Assembly (NCBI GenBank): GCA_964017195.1
Contig: OZ024890.1
Span: 23,497,201 to 23,561,200 of the forward strand
Direction of reading: 5' to 3'
Length of the DNA stretch: 64,000 nt
Source of the DNA: Siderastrea radians
Taxonomy: Eukaryota > Cnidaria > Anthozoa > Scleractinia > Rhizangiidae
Shown here: in pieces, positions 11,540-23,500 of the stretch
How the letters are laid out: the number at the start of each line of letters is the position of its first letter
Numbering within the stretch: position 1 is the first letter of the stretch
Translations under genes and position numbers: made by a program
The notes under the pieces: model-generated
Database searches by the model: none
What the model saw: the letters and a program-made list of their open reading frames with translations, nothing else
What the model was told of the DNA's origin: nothing

Positions 11540-11650
11540 AAGGCAAATTTGCCACTGTAAAGAGATTGAAAGCTGACGTTTCGAGCGTTAGCCCTCAACC
11601 TCTTTCAATCTTTCAACGACAGCTTTCAATGTCAACGTCAGCTTTCAACT
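11540..11650 (-). mobile_element. Penelope-type terminal remnant, broken hammerhead
   Basis: On the minus strand GGGCTAACGCTCGAAACGTC (about 11575-11594) matches the helix II, GAAA and GUC part of hammerhead ribozymes carried by Penelope-like elements. The partner strand CUGANGA is not present; the corresponding place reads GGTTGAG. It is therefore a relic and probably cannot cleave. It lies about 350-450 bp upstream of the TDRD12 start codon. Confidence 0.5.
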
Positions 11651-11987
11651 CAGTTGTGATAAATCCAAAGTTTTTGTGTGTTTCACTTCCCCACGGACGC
11701 GGCACCACAGTTTCTTTAGAAACTAACCCCTTGTACTTTGAAAGGCGTAAGCCTATTTTGTGTTTTGTGGCACGTTTGACGTGGCAGTGGTTGTATAGAA
11801 CGAGAAATGATGTGTGTTTTAAGTCTTGGATTTTTGTGGCTTGAACACACATACTTTTCTTCTGAATAAACTTCATGATATGGTGAGTTCAACTGCTTGT
11901 AGTTCAAAGTTCGTCTGTGACTTACTTTTATGTTGTTTAAACTATCATTAGGTTAATAAAGAAATCATTTAATCTCAATCACACAAG

Positions 11988-14900
11988 ATGGCCACCTCCA
12001 TAGATGTTAACATTTTTAAGGTTTGTATGCTCAGCTGGTTTTATTTTTTATATTTTTCTGTTGCTTGTTATTTCTCTTGCAGTCTTTCTACCATGTATAA
12101 ATCATATTAATTTTAAAATAATAATACTCTGCTCTTTGCAACTTTTTAGGTAATAAATGTGGGGCATTTTTGGGCACATCCTGTTGCTCAGCCAGATTTC
12201 ATGGGAAAGCTGAATGACCACTTTAGAAACAGCCCAATGTCAGAAGTTATTACTCCTCTTACAAAGGGTCAGGTGGGTAAAAACAGGTGTTACACCTTTA
12301 AGTAACACACAAGTGTTATTGAAAGGTGGGGTTCACGACTTCAGCCACAATTTACATGTTGTAGGTTAAAATGAATTTCAGTTCAAAATAATTTCAAATT
12401 AGTTTGATATGTATTTCCTTTATTTTATAGTCATTATCATAAAACTGTTTGTAGTTTGAAACTTTTTTGACCTGAAATTCATTTTAACCTACAACATACA
12501 TTTTCACTACGATCAATCATCATAATGGCAGTCTGAAAAAAAGAGGTTTAGATTAATGGGTTTAACGGGTCATACTTGCTGCACGCTGAATGGTAGTTTT
12601 TGATCCACTTACTATGAATGACAGCAGTAGAAATGCAACCAGTAGTGAGATCTAAGATGAGATGGCTGGCACAGCAAGCCAACTAGTAGCCTATGAAAGG
12701 ACAGATGATTCACTGTAAATTTTGTATATGTAATCGCATGAGGCTGAGTAGAATTAAGGATAAATTTTCCAGCATGTTCTCAAAGTTTTGACAAAATTGA
12801 AGGGCCTGGTGGAAAAAGGGCATAAGTGATGATTACAGGTTGAAAATCTAAATTGGTGCTATTTAGCTGAACATTGGTATACAGGCTGGTTTTCATGTAA
12901 GGAACATTGTTGTGCATTTATTTCTTGTCCTGAGAGCTTCAATTCGAAAAATTAGCATATCACTTTTGCTTAAAACTGATACAAAGAAAACAACAGGACC
13001 GCGGATTCTAGGTTGAATTCCTTTGTTTTAGTTCAGGCAGAAAACAAAAGAAATCATTCACGCTTCACTTGAGCGAGTTCAGTTCTACAAAACTTTTTAC
13101 ACAAGAGTAATACACTAATTCTTCAAATTTTAGATCTCAGGTCAAGAAATAAATGCACAACAGTGTTCTTACATGAAAACCAGCCTGTGTGCCAATGTTC
13201 AGCTGAATAGCACCAATTTCGATCTTAACCTCAAGTCATCACTTACACCTTTTTTCCACCGGGCCCTTCAATTGCATGACTCGGGCAAACTTTGAAAATA
13301 CAAGTGAAAATTTATCCTTAATTCTACAAGGACTCAATTCGATTACTTGTTTATAACATAGAAGGCAAAATTTTTGCAAAACTTTCCATGCACGTCGAAA
13401 AACAATCAGCGGACCCCCAGAATAAAAGTACCTGCTCGCATGTAATTCACCACACAAGCAGTTTAACTGTTGCTCAGCGTACTGAACAAAAAAGACTGTC
13501 TATTATGCATATGCACAACTTAAGAGATAAATACAATTCTAGTTTATTGACAAAACACACTTAAAACTCAAACTAAGAATTTCATTTAATTTTTTAATTT
13601 TATTTACCTGAGTCAAGAAGCTTCAGATCCTCTCACTTGCTGAACCAAGGTTTTCAGTAGTTTTGAAACAAATAACCGTTTGCTGTTTCCTGTAAAACAC
13701 TCAGATTCACCTTTTGGGATTTCTCTAAAAGCTATCACCTGATTTCCATACCATTTTTTCCAACCAAACCAGTTTCAAGTCAAACTCTGAAGTGATATCC
13801 TTGTGTTGACTGACTCAAAATCAGCTTTTCATTTCAAGATGCTTACAAAATACAAATGGCACACTCTTGCACTCAGCCAATCAAATGTGAGTAATTTTGG
13901 AGCTTGGCCAACCAGGAGTCAGTAATTTTGCCCTCCTTAGAAAGAAAAATGACCAAGAAAAAAATGCCCTCTGTCTCAACCAATCAGCATTCAGTAATTT
14001 TGCCCTCTATGTTATAAGGTACTGTAAATGATAACTTAGATTATTAGGATGAGAGAACGTATATACCCAAATTGTGTCACTACTAACAGGCTCTCAGTAA
14101 TTATTATTTGTATGCTACAAGTGAAAGAGTGAGGAAAAAAGATGGCAGATGCATGCTAATATTTAACGAACATTTTGTTACAGTTGGCTTAGGAATTTAA
14201 TCTCATAACCCTGAATTAATTGACTTTAAAGTAATATCATACTTTAACTCAGTCTTGATGTATCTTATTATAGGAAATTAAGGCTTGTGTTAATTAAGGT
14301 ATTTGAAATTAACACGGCTTAAATTAACGTGAATTGAAGGGAAAATTACTCACCAATAAAGGTATAAATGCGAAAGAAGGGGTAAAATTTCAAAATGAGG
14401 GAAATTAACGTGATTATCACAAAGAAACACTTTGTGGTCACAACTGGAACAAATTTATATCATGATTGAATTTAAAAATCACGAACAAAACAGATCTACA
14501 GGTGTGTGAGGCAATTTCTTTGCAGACGATGTACGTTAAATTCTGCATAAGTGTAGGAAAGCTATGATTTTGTAGGTTTCAAGAATGTCTGGACTGGATC
14601 CAGAATTTGGAATTAAAATTGTAGAAATTAAGGTTGAAAAAATTAAGGCTCCACTCAATTAACAACACTGAAATTAACGCTCACAAAAATTAACGTGAAT
14701 GTTTACAATTTGCGTTAATTTGATGGAGCGTTAATTTCCTATAATAAGCTTTGTATGTAAGGTCATAGCCATGCACAGCTCTATTCCATACAAAAGCAAA
14801 TTTTAAATGTCCGGATCTGGGAATTTATAGGATTGTAGGAATTTATATACAAGTGGACATGGAGTTTTTCTCTTTGTTTATAGATGTGTGTTGTAAGGAG

Positions 14901-17570
14901 AACATCTGACAAATGCTGGTACAGGGCAAGAGTACAAAATGTTTTGCAGACACTTAGTGGCCCACAGGCCAGGTACAGCTATAGAAGAGTAAAATTAATA
15001 CAAAGTTTGTTGCATATGCAAAGGTTATGTATTTATAAACCAAGTGGGCAGGCTGGAAATTATTTGGCTTAAGATCTTGCACCATGACTGCTGAGGTCCA
15101 CACTCCGTGACCACAAGCCAAACATTTCCTACTAGACCAACCTTACTCAGTCAATAGTATTATATACATAAGTGTTTCATATACTATGATGTCCAGTTTC
15201 TGGGGCCTGGCTGATGTACACTGTAGTGGTTAGCTTGTTGGACCTTCAGACCTGAAGGTCACTGGTTCAATGCCTGATCTCTGCCATTGTGTTGTTTCAT
15301 TACACTAGAAATTAAACTTTGCTCCGCATTGACAGTCTCTGTCCATGCAGGTGTGTACTTCAGTACTGGTGACATAATGCAGGGGTTAACCCTGTGATAA
15401 ACTAGCATCCCATCTGGGAGGGCTGGATAACAATACTCCTAGTTGGTGGCCATATGGCCCAGCTGTGGCTAATGTGTGAGACTTAACATTGTATACCTGC
15501 AGCATTTTTTGCTTAATTTTTTCAGGGGTGTTTTTGGTTGAGCTCAACATTAGCTTGACAGTGGTTTGTTTATCTGTGTGGGTTTTGTTTCATGTTTTGT
15601 TATGCCGTGTTTTGCTTGTTACACTGTATTGTGTTGTGATCTGTTGTGTGTTGTATCTGTTGTATTGCATTTGTTACATTGTGTTGTGATTGGTTTTGTT
15701 GTGTTGTGACTGTTGTGTTTCTTTGTTGTTGTGTTGTGACTGTTGTGTTTTGTTGTATTGTGTTCTGTTATGTGTTGCATTGCATAAGCATTGTGCTTAT
15801 TGTGTTGTGTTGCGTTGAGTTGTCTTTTGTTGTGTTGCATTGAGTTGTGTTGTGTTGCATTGTGTTGTGTTCTGTTCTGTTGTGTTGCATTTTGTTTGTT
15901 TGTGTTACCTTTAATGTGATTGACCAATTTATAACCTTGCATTCAAAATAAAAATTGCTTTGAAGTTGTTCGCTATAATAAATTAATTGTTATTATTGTT
16001 ATTACTGGAATTTTCTAAATACCGGTAGTTTTGCAGGGTGTGCAGGGTCATAAAGGGCCACATGACAAAATAATACTCTTTCTAACATTTCCCTCCTTTT
16101 TAGTGTATTCCTTGTGGATGTGGCAGAAAGCACCCTTATTCCTTGTTGCTGGTAAGAAAGATTACAGTTACTAACACTTATTATTTATGGAATGATGATG
16201 ACTATCGCAGTTAATGATATCACCTCAAGCAGCCAGCTGATAAAAGAACAACCTGAAAAAATTCAGGGTGGAATGAGATTCGAACTCGTGACCTCTGTGA
16301 TACCAGTGCAGCGTTCTAACCAACTGAGCTATCAAGCCAACTGGGAGCTGGTCATTTTTTAATTCAGTCATCATCATTTTGTATTTCATCCGCAGTTCAT
16401 ATGATTATATTCAGTATTTCATAATATAATATATTCACTTTCATTCAGTTATTATTTAATCTGCGAGTTGTGGAACATCATTCCAAGGTCTCTTTGCAAC
16501 CAATGTGGACCCACTGTTGACCAGAACTGAATACCAATCTGACAAATAAGGAGTGGTTTAAATTGTTCTCCATTCTTTTTTACAGGATCAGAGAAGTTCC
16601 AGCAGAGTTCCAAAACATTCCATTTCAAGCTATGGAATGCTTTCTGGCTGGGCTTAAACCACTTGGACTTGTGACAGCCTACTTTGATCTGACCACCTCT
16701 AAACAGTGAGTGCCACAAGGAGTGTTGACATTATTTTACTTGACGCGTGTGTTTGTTTAATAGTTACAAATACATTGTATGTTCTACAAAAGATTTTCAG
16801 TTACTGGTGTAGTCAAACCTCTCCTTACTGACACTTCTATAAAATGAACATCTCTACATCTCTCTGTATATTACAGACATTACGATTTCAGTAGGTCCAA
16901 AGGGCATCAAAATTTATATCAACTCTACATGTACCTCAGTCTGTGATACACACACCATATAAAATTAATACAGTCACTCACCCATGTTCCCTATAGGTGT
17001 CCACAATGAAGACGTTCAACTGTACATAATACTTTTTGTGTACTTGCATTCATCTGCAGAGAAACCGACCACTGGGATGAAGCAGCAACTAATTTGTTCC
17101 AAAATCTTATACAAGGTATGCATTTGGCCTAGGCTTGGTACTCTTTTGTTTAGTACTAGTAGCATAATCACACAAAATAACATCTTCTGTCATGGCAGCA
17201 AATAACAAAGATTAGATAGAAATGTCCAAGAACAAAAATGTGTCCCTTGATGGTCTGCACTGTATTTGTAATATTCATAATGTGTATCACTGAGAAAAAA
17301 AATACTTTTGGAGACTTGCAACCAAAAGTTTTTATCTGGTGACCTTTTTACTAGCAAAGATTGACAAAAAGTAACTAAGAAAAAAAAAACTAAGAACTGA
17401 GCTTGGAACAATATGAACCAAGTCCTTATTCTAGAACAAAAAGGATTAAATGAAATTTTTTTCTTCAATATTATGTCAAACCAGGAAGCAAGCTTCAAGT
17501 TTCAGTTCAAAACCAGGATGAAAAAGGAAGATATCATGTTCTCTTGATGGCCTACTCTGGGATTTCTCAG
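11988..17570 (+). CDS. TDRD12: TDRD12 exons 1-7: first Tudor domain
   Basis: Residues 1-185. The order matches the TDRD12 N-terminus: a leading strand (VINVGHFWAHP), the Tudor core (CVVRRTSDKCWYRARVQNVL, then VFLVDVAESTLIPCCW), the IPFQAMECFLAGLKP helix and an outer SN-like strand segment (DHWDEAATNLFQNLI). The core has the W-Y-R-A pattern and an acidic F-L-V-D strand, which in this family build the dimethylarginine pocket. Exon 8 continues the domain with VCINDELVLSGFATFV. Confidence 0.9.
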
Positions 17571-20500
17571 GTAAATGCAGTGTGATAGCTTGTGTCACTG
17601 AATGGTTTTAAGCCCTTGGCATGCTAGCAATAAATCTGCCATAACTCGGTCAAATAATTCCATGTCTAAATGAAGTGTATTTACGGGTCAGATTTTGGTG
17701 AAGTATTGCTAAGAAGTTTTTTGTGACAGCTTTTCTACTTGTGGGATTTCAGCTGATATCCAGTCAGGGTGCACACCTTCTCATACCCAGAGGCTGTCTA
17801 TACAAGTCATGTGTTTAATAAAACTTTGTGGAACAGTCGTTATTGGTTTCACTTGGCAGAGCTTGGGTTATGTCTGTTTGAACTCGGAACTCAATAGCCA
17901 CCTACTTCGTCTTGAGTTTTGAGTTTCTTCTTTAATGTAGAATGAATGCTTGAATTAGATGCTGGTCAGAATTTCCCTGATAGTCAAATGCTTTGGTTGT
18001 CTATGCCACCATCAGTCCCTCTTAAAATGTATTGAAGTTGTACAAAAAGTCATGTAGTTTGTACAACAAATGTACATACTGCAGGAATCAGAACTAGGCT
18101 GTTAGGGCTAATTCAGCTACTTCATGGGGACCTGTTGTGAAGTTCCCTGATAGCTTTATTAAGAAGAAGTTCTAATAATTAAAAAATATAATCAACATTA
18201 GATGGCAAAATTACCAGCTGCCATCAAATTTTGAGAGGGGTGCCTGTCTTGTCATTCACTAATTGCTGTACATCTCACAGTTTGTGAGAAATTTCCATCA
18301 CAGCTGTTCTGTACAAGAATGGCACCTATTAGTGACAGGTGTCAGCTATGAATCATTGGTTCAATCTGTGTATCAATTCCTTGCAGGTGTGCATCAATGA
18401 TGAGTTGGTTCTCAGTGGATTTGCAACATTTGTCTCTGACACTGTGCAAAGTTCGGAGACAAGCCCAGGTAAAGCTGCAAAACTACAAGCAATAAACAAC
18501 AAGTTCCAGAAGGAAGGAGCGCAAGTGATAAAAAACCTTAAGGAATACATCAGCCATGGCAAGTTTACTGGTAGTGAGCAATCAAACAGTACTGATGATG
18601 AGCAGATGGATTATACAAGACATAACCACAGGATTTTAGGTTCTGGGGAATCCCCTTTAAATATTTTGAGAAGGCAAGTCACTGGTACATATGGTGCTGA
18701 AAATGGTATTCTCGGTGAACCCTCTGCACGAATTCCCAAAGGAGCAAGTCAGATGGTTCCATCACAGAGATCTTCGCCAGAAAAGTCACTAACTGATAAT
18801 GCATATGTAAATTCTTTGGAAAAGGAATCAATGAGTGGGAGAACAGATACTTTTTCCTGTGATGAAAGCTCAGGACGAGTTCGATTTCTTTCATCAAGGC
18901 TTCCTGCGACCGGTAGTGGCAGTATCAGGGGGTATTCTTCAATCCCATCAAAATCCCCAGACTCTTCTAACCTAAAGCCAATTCTTAAGAAAAGATCTCC
19001 CCGCAGCACTGCTTGCCAAAGTAGTGGCTCATCCAGTGAACCAGAGGAATCATTCCAGAGAAAACGCATGCAGTTGGACAAGGAGGATTCAGGCTATTCT
19101 TGTAGTGAAATAACTGAATTTGCTTTTTATGACAGAAAAGATGACATTTCTTGTATGGAGAACAAGAACAAGGAGCCTGCAGCCTCTTCTAACGCAATTA
19201 ATGTAGACGTGTTGTTCAGAAGTCATGGAAAGACTACACATTCTGTTTCAGAAAATGCCAACTTTGATCAGAGAGCAGAGCCAATTGTGCCATTGAAACA
19301 AAATGAAGAGAGAGGCATGCAGCGAGTGTCATCTGTGATCGAGTCTCTTAGAAATGCTAATGAGAAGAGGTACTCCCAAATGTCAGTCACTAGCTCAGTA
19401 GATGCAAGGGCTTTTGAAGCCCAAGAAGCTTTATATAAAACTGCTGGACAACCTCTAGCTCAGAGGAGTTTAGCAGGGTATGATTACCCTCCAACGCATT
19501 CTTCAGTTTGTGACAAAGATCATCAAACATTTAGAAACAACACCCCAGTAGGCACCAACTTGTCACCAAATTCTTCTTCTTCATCCATCAAGTCACCACT
19601 TCCTTCTGAAAGGCTTCTCTCCTCTCAGTCTCCAAGCTCACCCTTGCATGTGCCAAGTGGAAGAAAAGTGACATTTTCAAATGGTGTTCTTATTCAGACA
19701 GAGGGTGCTCCTGCTCCTAGGCCGATATTTTCACAGGATCATTCTCCATTTGCTCATCATTTACGCCAACTAAATATAACATCTCCAAGCTTGATTCAGG
19801 CACATGCATGGCCTGCTGTGATGAGGGGTCGTGATGTGATGGGAGTTTGTACAGCGAATGAAGGACCAGTCTTGGCGTATCTAGTTCCTATCATATATCA
19901 GTTAGTGGAAGAGAGAGAAATGTATGCAGATCTCCCTTTGAAGGGTGGGGTAAGTGACATGTTTATGTAAACTTTGCATTTACATTGCCTTCACTGTACT
20001 TGCTAATGTGCTCAGTTTAATTACTGTTTAAATTAAATGGATTTTTTTGGTTTCAGCCCAAACTGCTGATTCTGGTTCCAACGTGGCAGTGCGGGGATCG
20101 GATTCATTTTCACTGTACACAAATGCTTGCAAGAAACCGGGCCATTCGTGTACAGTTGATCTTTGCAGGTGGTGCAGAAGAGAATCAAATAATTCAGCTG
20201 GTGAATGGCTGTGAGATTCTGATTGCTACTCCACCCTGCTTTCTTCGGATGCTCAGAAAAGGCTACATAAATCTCAACAGACTGTGCCACACAGTTTTCA
20301 ATGATGCAGACCTCATGGTTGAAGACTTCACATCAGAGATCAAAGAAATCATGAGACACTATGCCAGGTCTTTGAAATCTCAACCCAATCGCTCTGCCCC
20401 TCGACAAGCAGTTGTCATGGCAACATCGTGGAGTGTAGGTGTTGCATCGCTGGTTAAAGCTTACCTTGGAAATCCTGTATTAATCATTACTGACATGATA

Positions 20501-23500
20501 GAGGCAGCAATTTACCGAGGTGTGCGTCAAATTGCCACAGTGTGTTATGATTCTCAGCGGGATGTACCACTTCTTGGTAAGAAGTTGTGCTAAATTTTAT
20601 AGGTAGAAAACAGTAAGAAACATCATAATTATACATGTAACATCATTCTGTTTCTGTCAAGACTGGTTTTTGCTCACGAGGCAAGCACACACATGAGCAC
20701 AAGAACAGCGCTTGTGTTAACATAGAAACAAGCTTGATTATTCATGTACTTGACATATCCTTGTGTTGCAGTGACCCCTTGTGAAAACCAGAAACATTCT
20801 AGAATGAGTGTTCTTGTTGCTATTCTGTTCTTACCTGTGCTTGGACTGCTCTCAATTCCAAAAGAAGGGCCCTTATGCTTCAAGAGCATTAACTTACAAT
20901 AACTACTCAACAAATTATAAAGTGTATAATCGTTCGTCTTACGATATGGTCACTTGAGTTGTAGATCAAGACGTTTCGACTGCTTACTGCTAGTCTTCAT
21001 CAGGTGATGAGGTCGACTGGTCGGCTGTGATTGGTGGGTTTTGATCCTCATTGTTCTGGTGAGAAGTTGTTTCCTGAGAGGTCTGATTTGAAGTTGTTCC
21101 CTTGGTGGTTTGCTGACATACTGGTCTCCTGCTGTGTTTCTTGATATTTGGTATCCACACTTCAGGAATTTTGATTCTGTTACCCCTGTTGATGTTATCA
21201 GCAGGGTGAAGTCTCACATGTGAGTCTCGATCAATAAACTTTACTTTGTTCCAAAGCGGGTGGTGGCCAGTCTTATTGGCCTGCTTTCACCAGAACAATG
21301 AGGATCGAAACCCACCAATCACAGCCGACCATCGTGATACATAATTATGGTGACATACAACCAGTGAACCTTGTTGTCTGATGAAGACTAGCAGTAAGCA
21401 GTTGAAACATCATGTCAACTCAACAGACCACTTCGTGAGACAAGTGAATATACACTTTATTGTATAATTTTAATATTATTGTATTTACCATGATGATCAG
21501 TGACCACCTTTTTCACAACATATTCAGCATCCTGCTTTAATGGCTGTTTTGTTTGTTTGTTTTTTTGGCAATATTCAATATTTCTTCTCCCTGGTATTAT
21601 TTTGTTTTCCATCACAGGTTACATTGAATCATTTATCACCACAAAGGACATCTGTGTTTTCACATCAACCGCTTCAGAAGCAGATAATATTGGGGAAATC
21701 CTTAAAGCAAATTGTTACTTTGTGCTAGTAGCACATGAGTTTTTAGAACCTCAGGAACTTGCAAGTGTTAAGAGACAGTGGAACACCCCTCATTCAACTG
21801 ATGCTATGCCAGTACTAGGTATTTAATTAATATTACAGTAGGTAACCTTATTATTGGAAATTAACACTTGTGTTAATTAACTAAAGGTATTTGGAATTAA
21901 TGCAACTTAAATTAATGCAGATTGAAGGGAAAATTATTCCTCAATAAAGGAAATTAACACGAAAGAGGGGTAAAATTTCAAAATGATGGAAATTAATGCG
22001 ATTAGCACAAAGAAACACCTTGTGGTCACAACTGGAACAAATTTATTTCTAACTGAATATAAAGATCACGAACAAAACAGGTCTACAGGTATGTGAGGCA
22101 ATTTCTTTACAGACAATGTGCGTTAAATTCTGCCTGAATGTAGGAAAGCTATTTTGTGGATGTCAAGAATGTCTGGACTGTATCCAGAATATGGGATTAA
22201 AATGATGGAAATTAAGGTCGCAGAAATTAACGCCCCACTTAATTAACAACGCGGAAATTAACGCTCACAGAAATTAATGCGACTTAAATTAATGCAAATT
22301 TTTACAATTCGCGTTAATTTCATGGAGCGTTAATTTCCTGTAATAAGGTAGGTATTTAAAGGGGTCCAGGAAGCTTAGAATGACCTACGGTATAATTTAC
22401 TTTTTAATTTTGCCTCATGAATTATAATTATATTTTGCTCAAAATTGATTCAGTATGATGTGCCTAATTGTTCACGTAAACTTTTTTTCTGTCTGTAGTT
22501 ATTTGTTTTAACGAAAATTTGCCCATGGTTATGGCCATTAATATGCCTCACAACTCGAGCCCTGCAACCAACTTATAAATGAAGGCTTCCCTTTACACTT
22601 TTAAGAATGTGATTTAGGCTTCATTTGAATTGTTGGGGGAAGCAGTGGCCTTCAGATGACAAAACCTACATGGGACTATGTTTTTGTTACACAATCGCTA
22701 GTCTATTATTTAAGCATGTAGTCAATTTCAAACAACTTTGTTTTTGTTGCAAACTAATCAGTGAGGAATCAACTGGCCCCATCCCCTTGAGCTCCCATCT
22801 ATAGAGAAGACCAAAAAATTCCTAGTCTAAGTACATGTACATTCATGAAATATTCAGTTGACAAATTTCTTTCATTCGTTTGTTCGTTCGTTCATTCTTT
22901 CATTCTTTCATTTGTTTGTTTCTTCATTTGTTCTTCATTCCTTTATTCGTTTGTTTCTTTGCTCATTCGTTCATGCATTCGTTCAAATGTTTATACATAA
23001 TTTTTGCCTCCCTTCATACAGGAGTTATTATTAAAATAAATGCACCTGAGATACAGCCATGCTCCTGGAGGAAATGAATTCATGTGAATCCTAAAAATGA
23101 GTTCACTTTAGAATGCTTTTATTTGAATTTACCACTATTTTATTGATTTATTTTTTGCTTTTTTACATCCAGTGATGACTGATGGAGTTATAGATCAAAT
23201 GAACATCACAAATGCTTCATGTGTGATACACTATAAATTTCCTGGCTCAAAGACAAAGTTTCGCAAGAGGCTCACTACTCTAGCAGGAACGTTCACATCA
23301 TCAGAGGTAGTTTAGTACAAATTGTATTTTTAAATAACGGAATAAATGGTACTGTTGCAGCTGCCCAAGGTTACAACATTTGTTTGTCGGGCTGCTGTGA
23401 CCTGGGGCCTTATGTTTAATTTTGGTTAAAAAAGGAAACTAGTCCACAGACTGAATAAGATAAAGTTGATACAAAACGCGAATGTGCTGACTCTGTATAA

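Larger units (their letters stand above)
20930..21460. mobile_element. Penelope-like element ends, inverted copies
   Basis: TDRD12 intron 9 contains a minus-strand Penelope 3' end (about 21290 to 20930) and, to its right, a shorter plus-strand copy of the same terminal sequence (about 21285-21460). The pairing is visible between 21010-21065 and 21285-21335 (AGCCGACC and AACAATGAGGATC segments). Both halves end close to TATACACTTTAT. Confidence 0.8.

Noticed and set aside
15489..15942. Cys/Val-rich and Asn/Thr/His-rich frames on opposite strands
   Set aside because: Both arise from the TGTTG-type low-complexity tract.
16262..16340. Possible tRNA gene on the minus strand
   Set aside because: A and B boxes are present, but the acceptor stem does not close and a SINE body follows; a second SINE copy lies at 51950.
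18353..19081. Minus-strand open frames opposite TDRD12 exon 8
   Set aside because: They are shadows of the long coding exon, overlap each other and show no motif.
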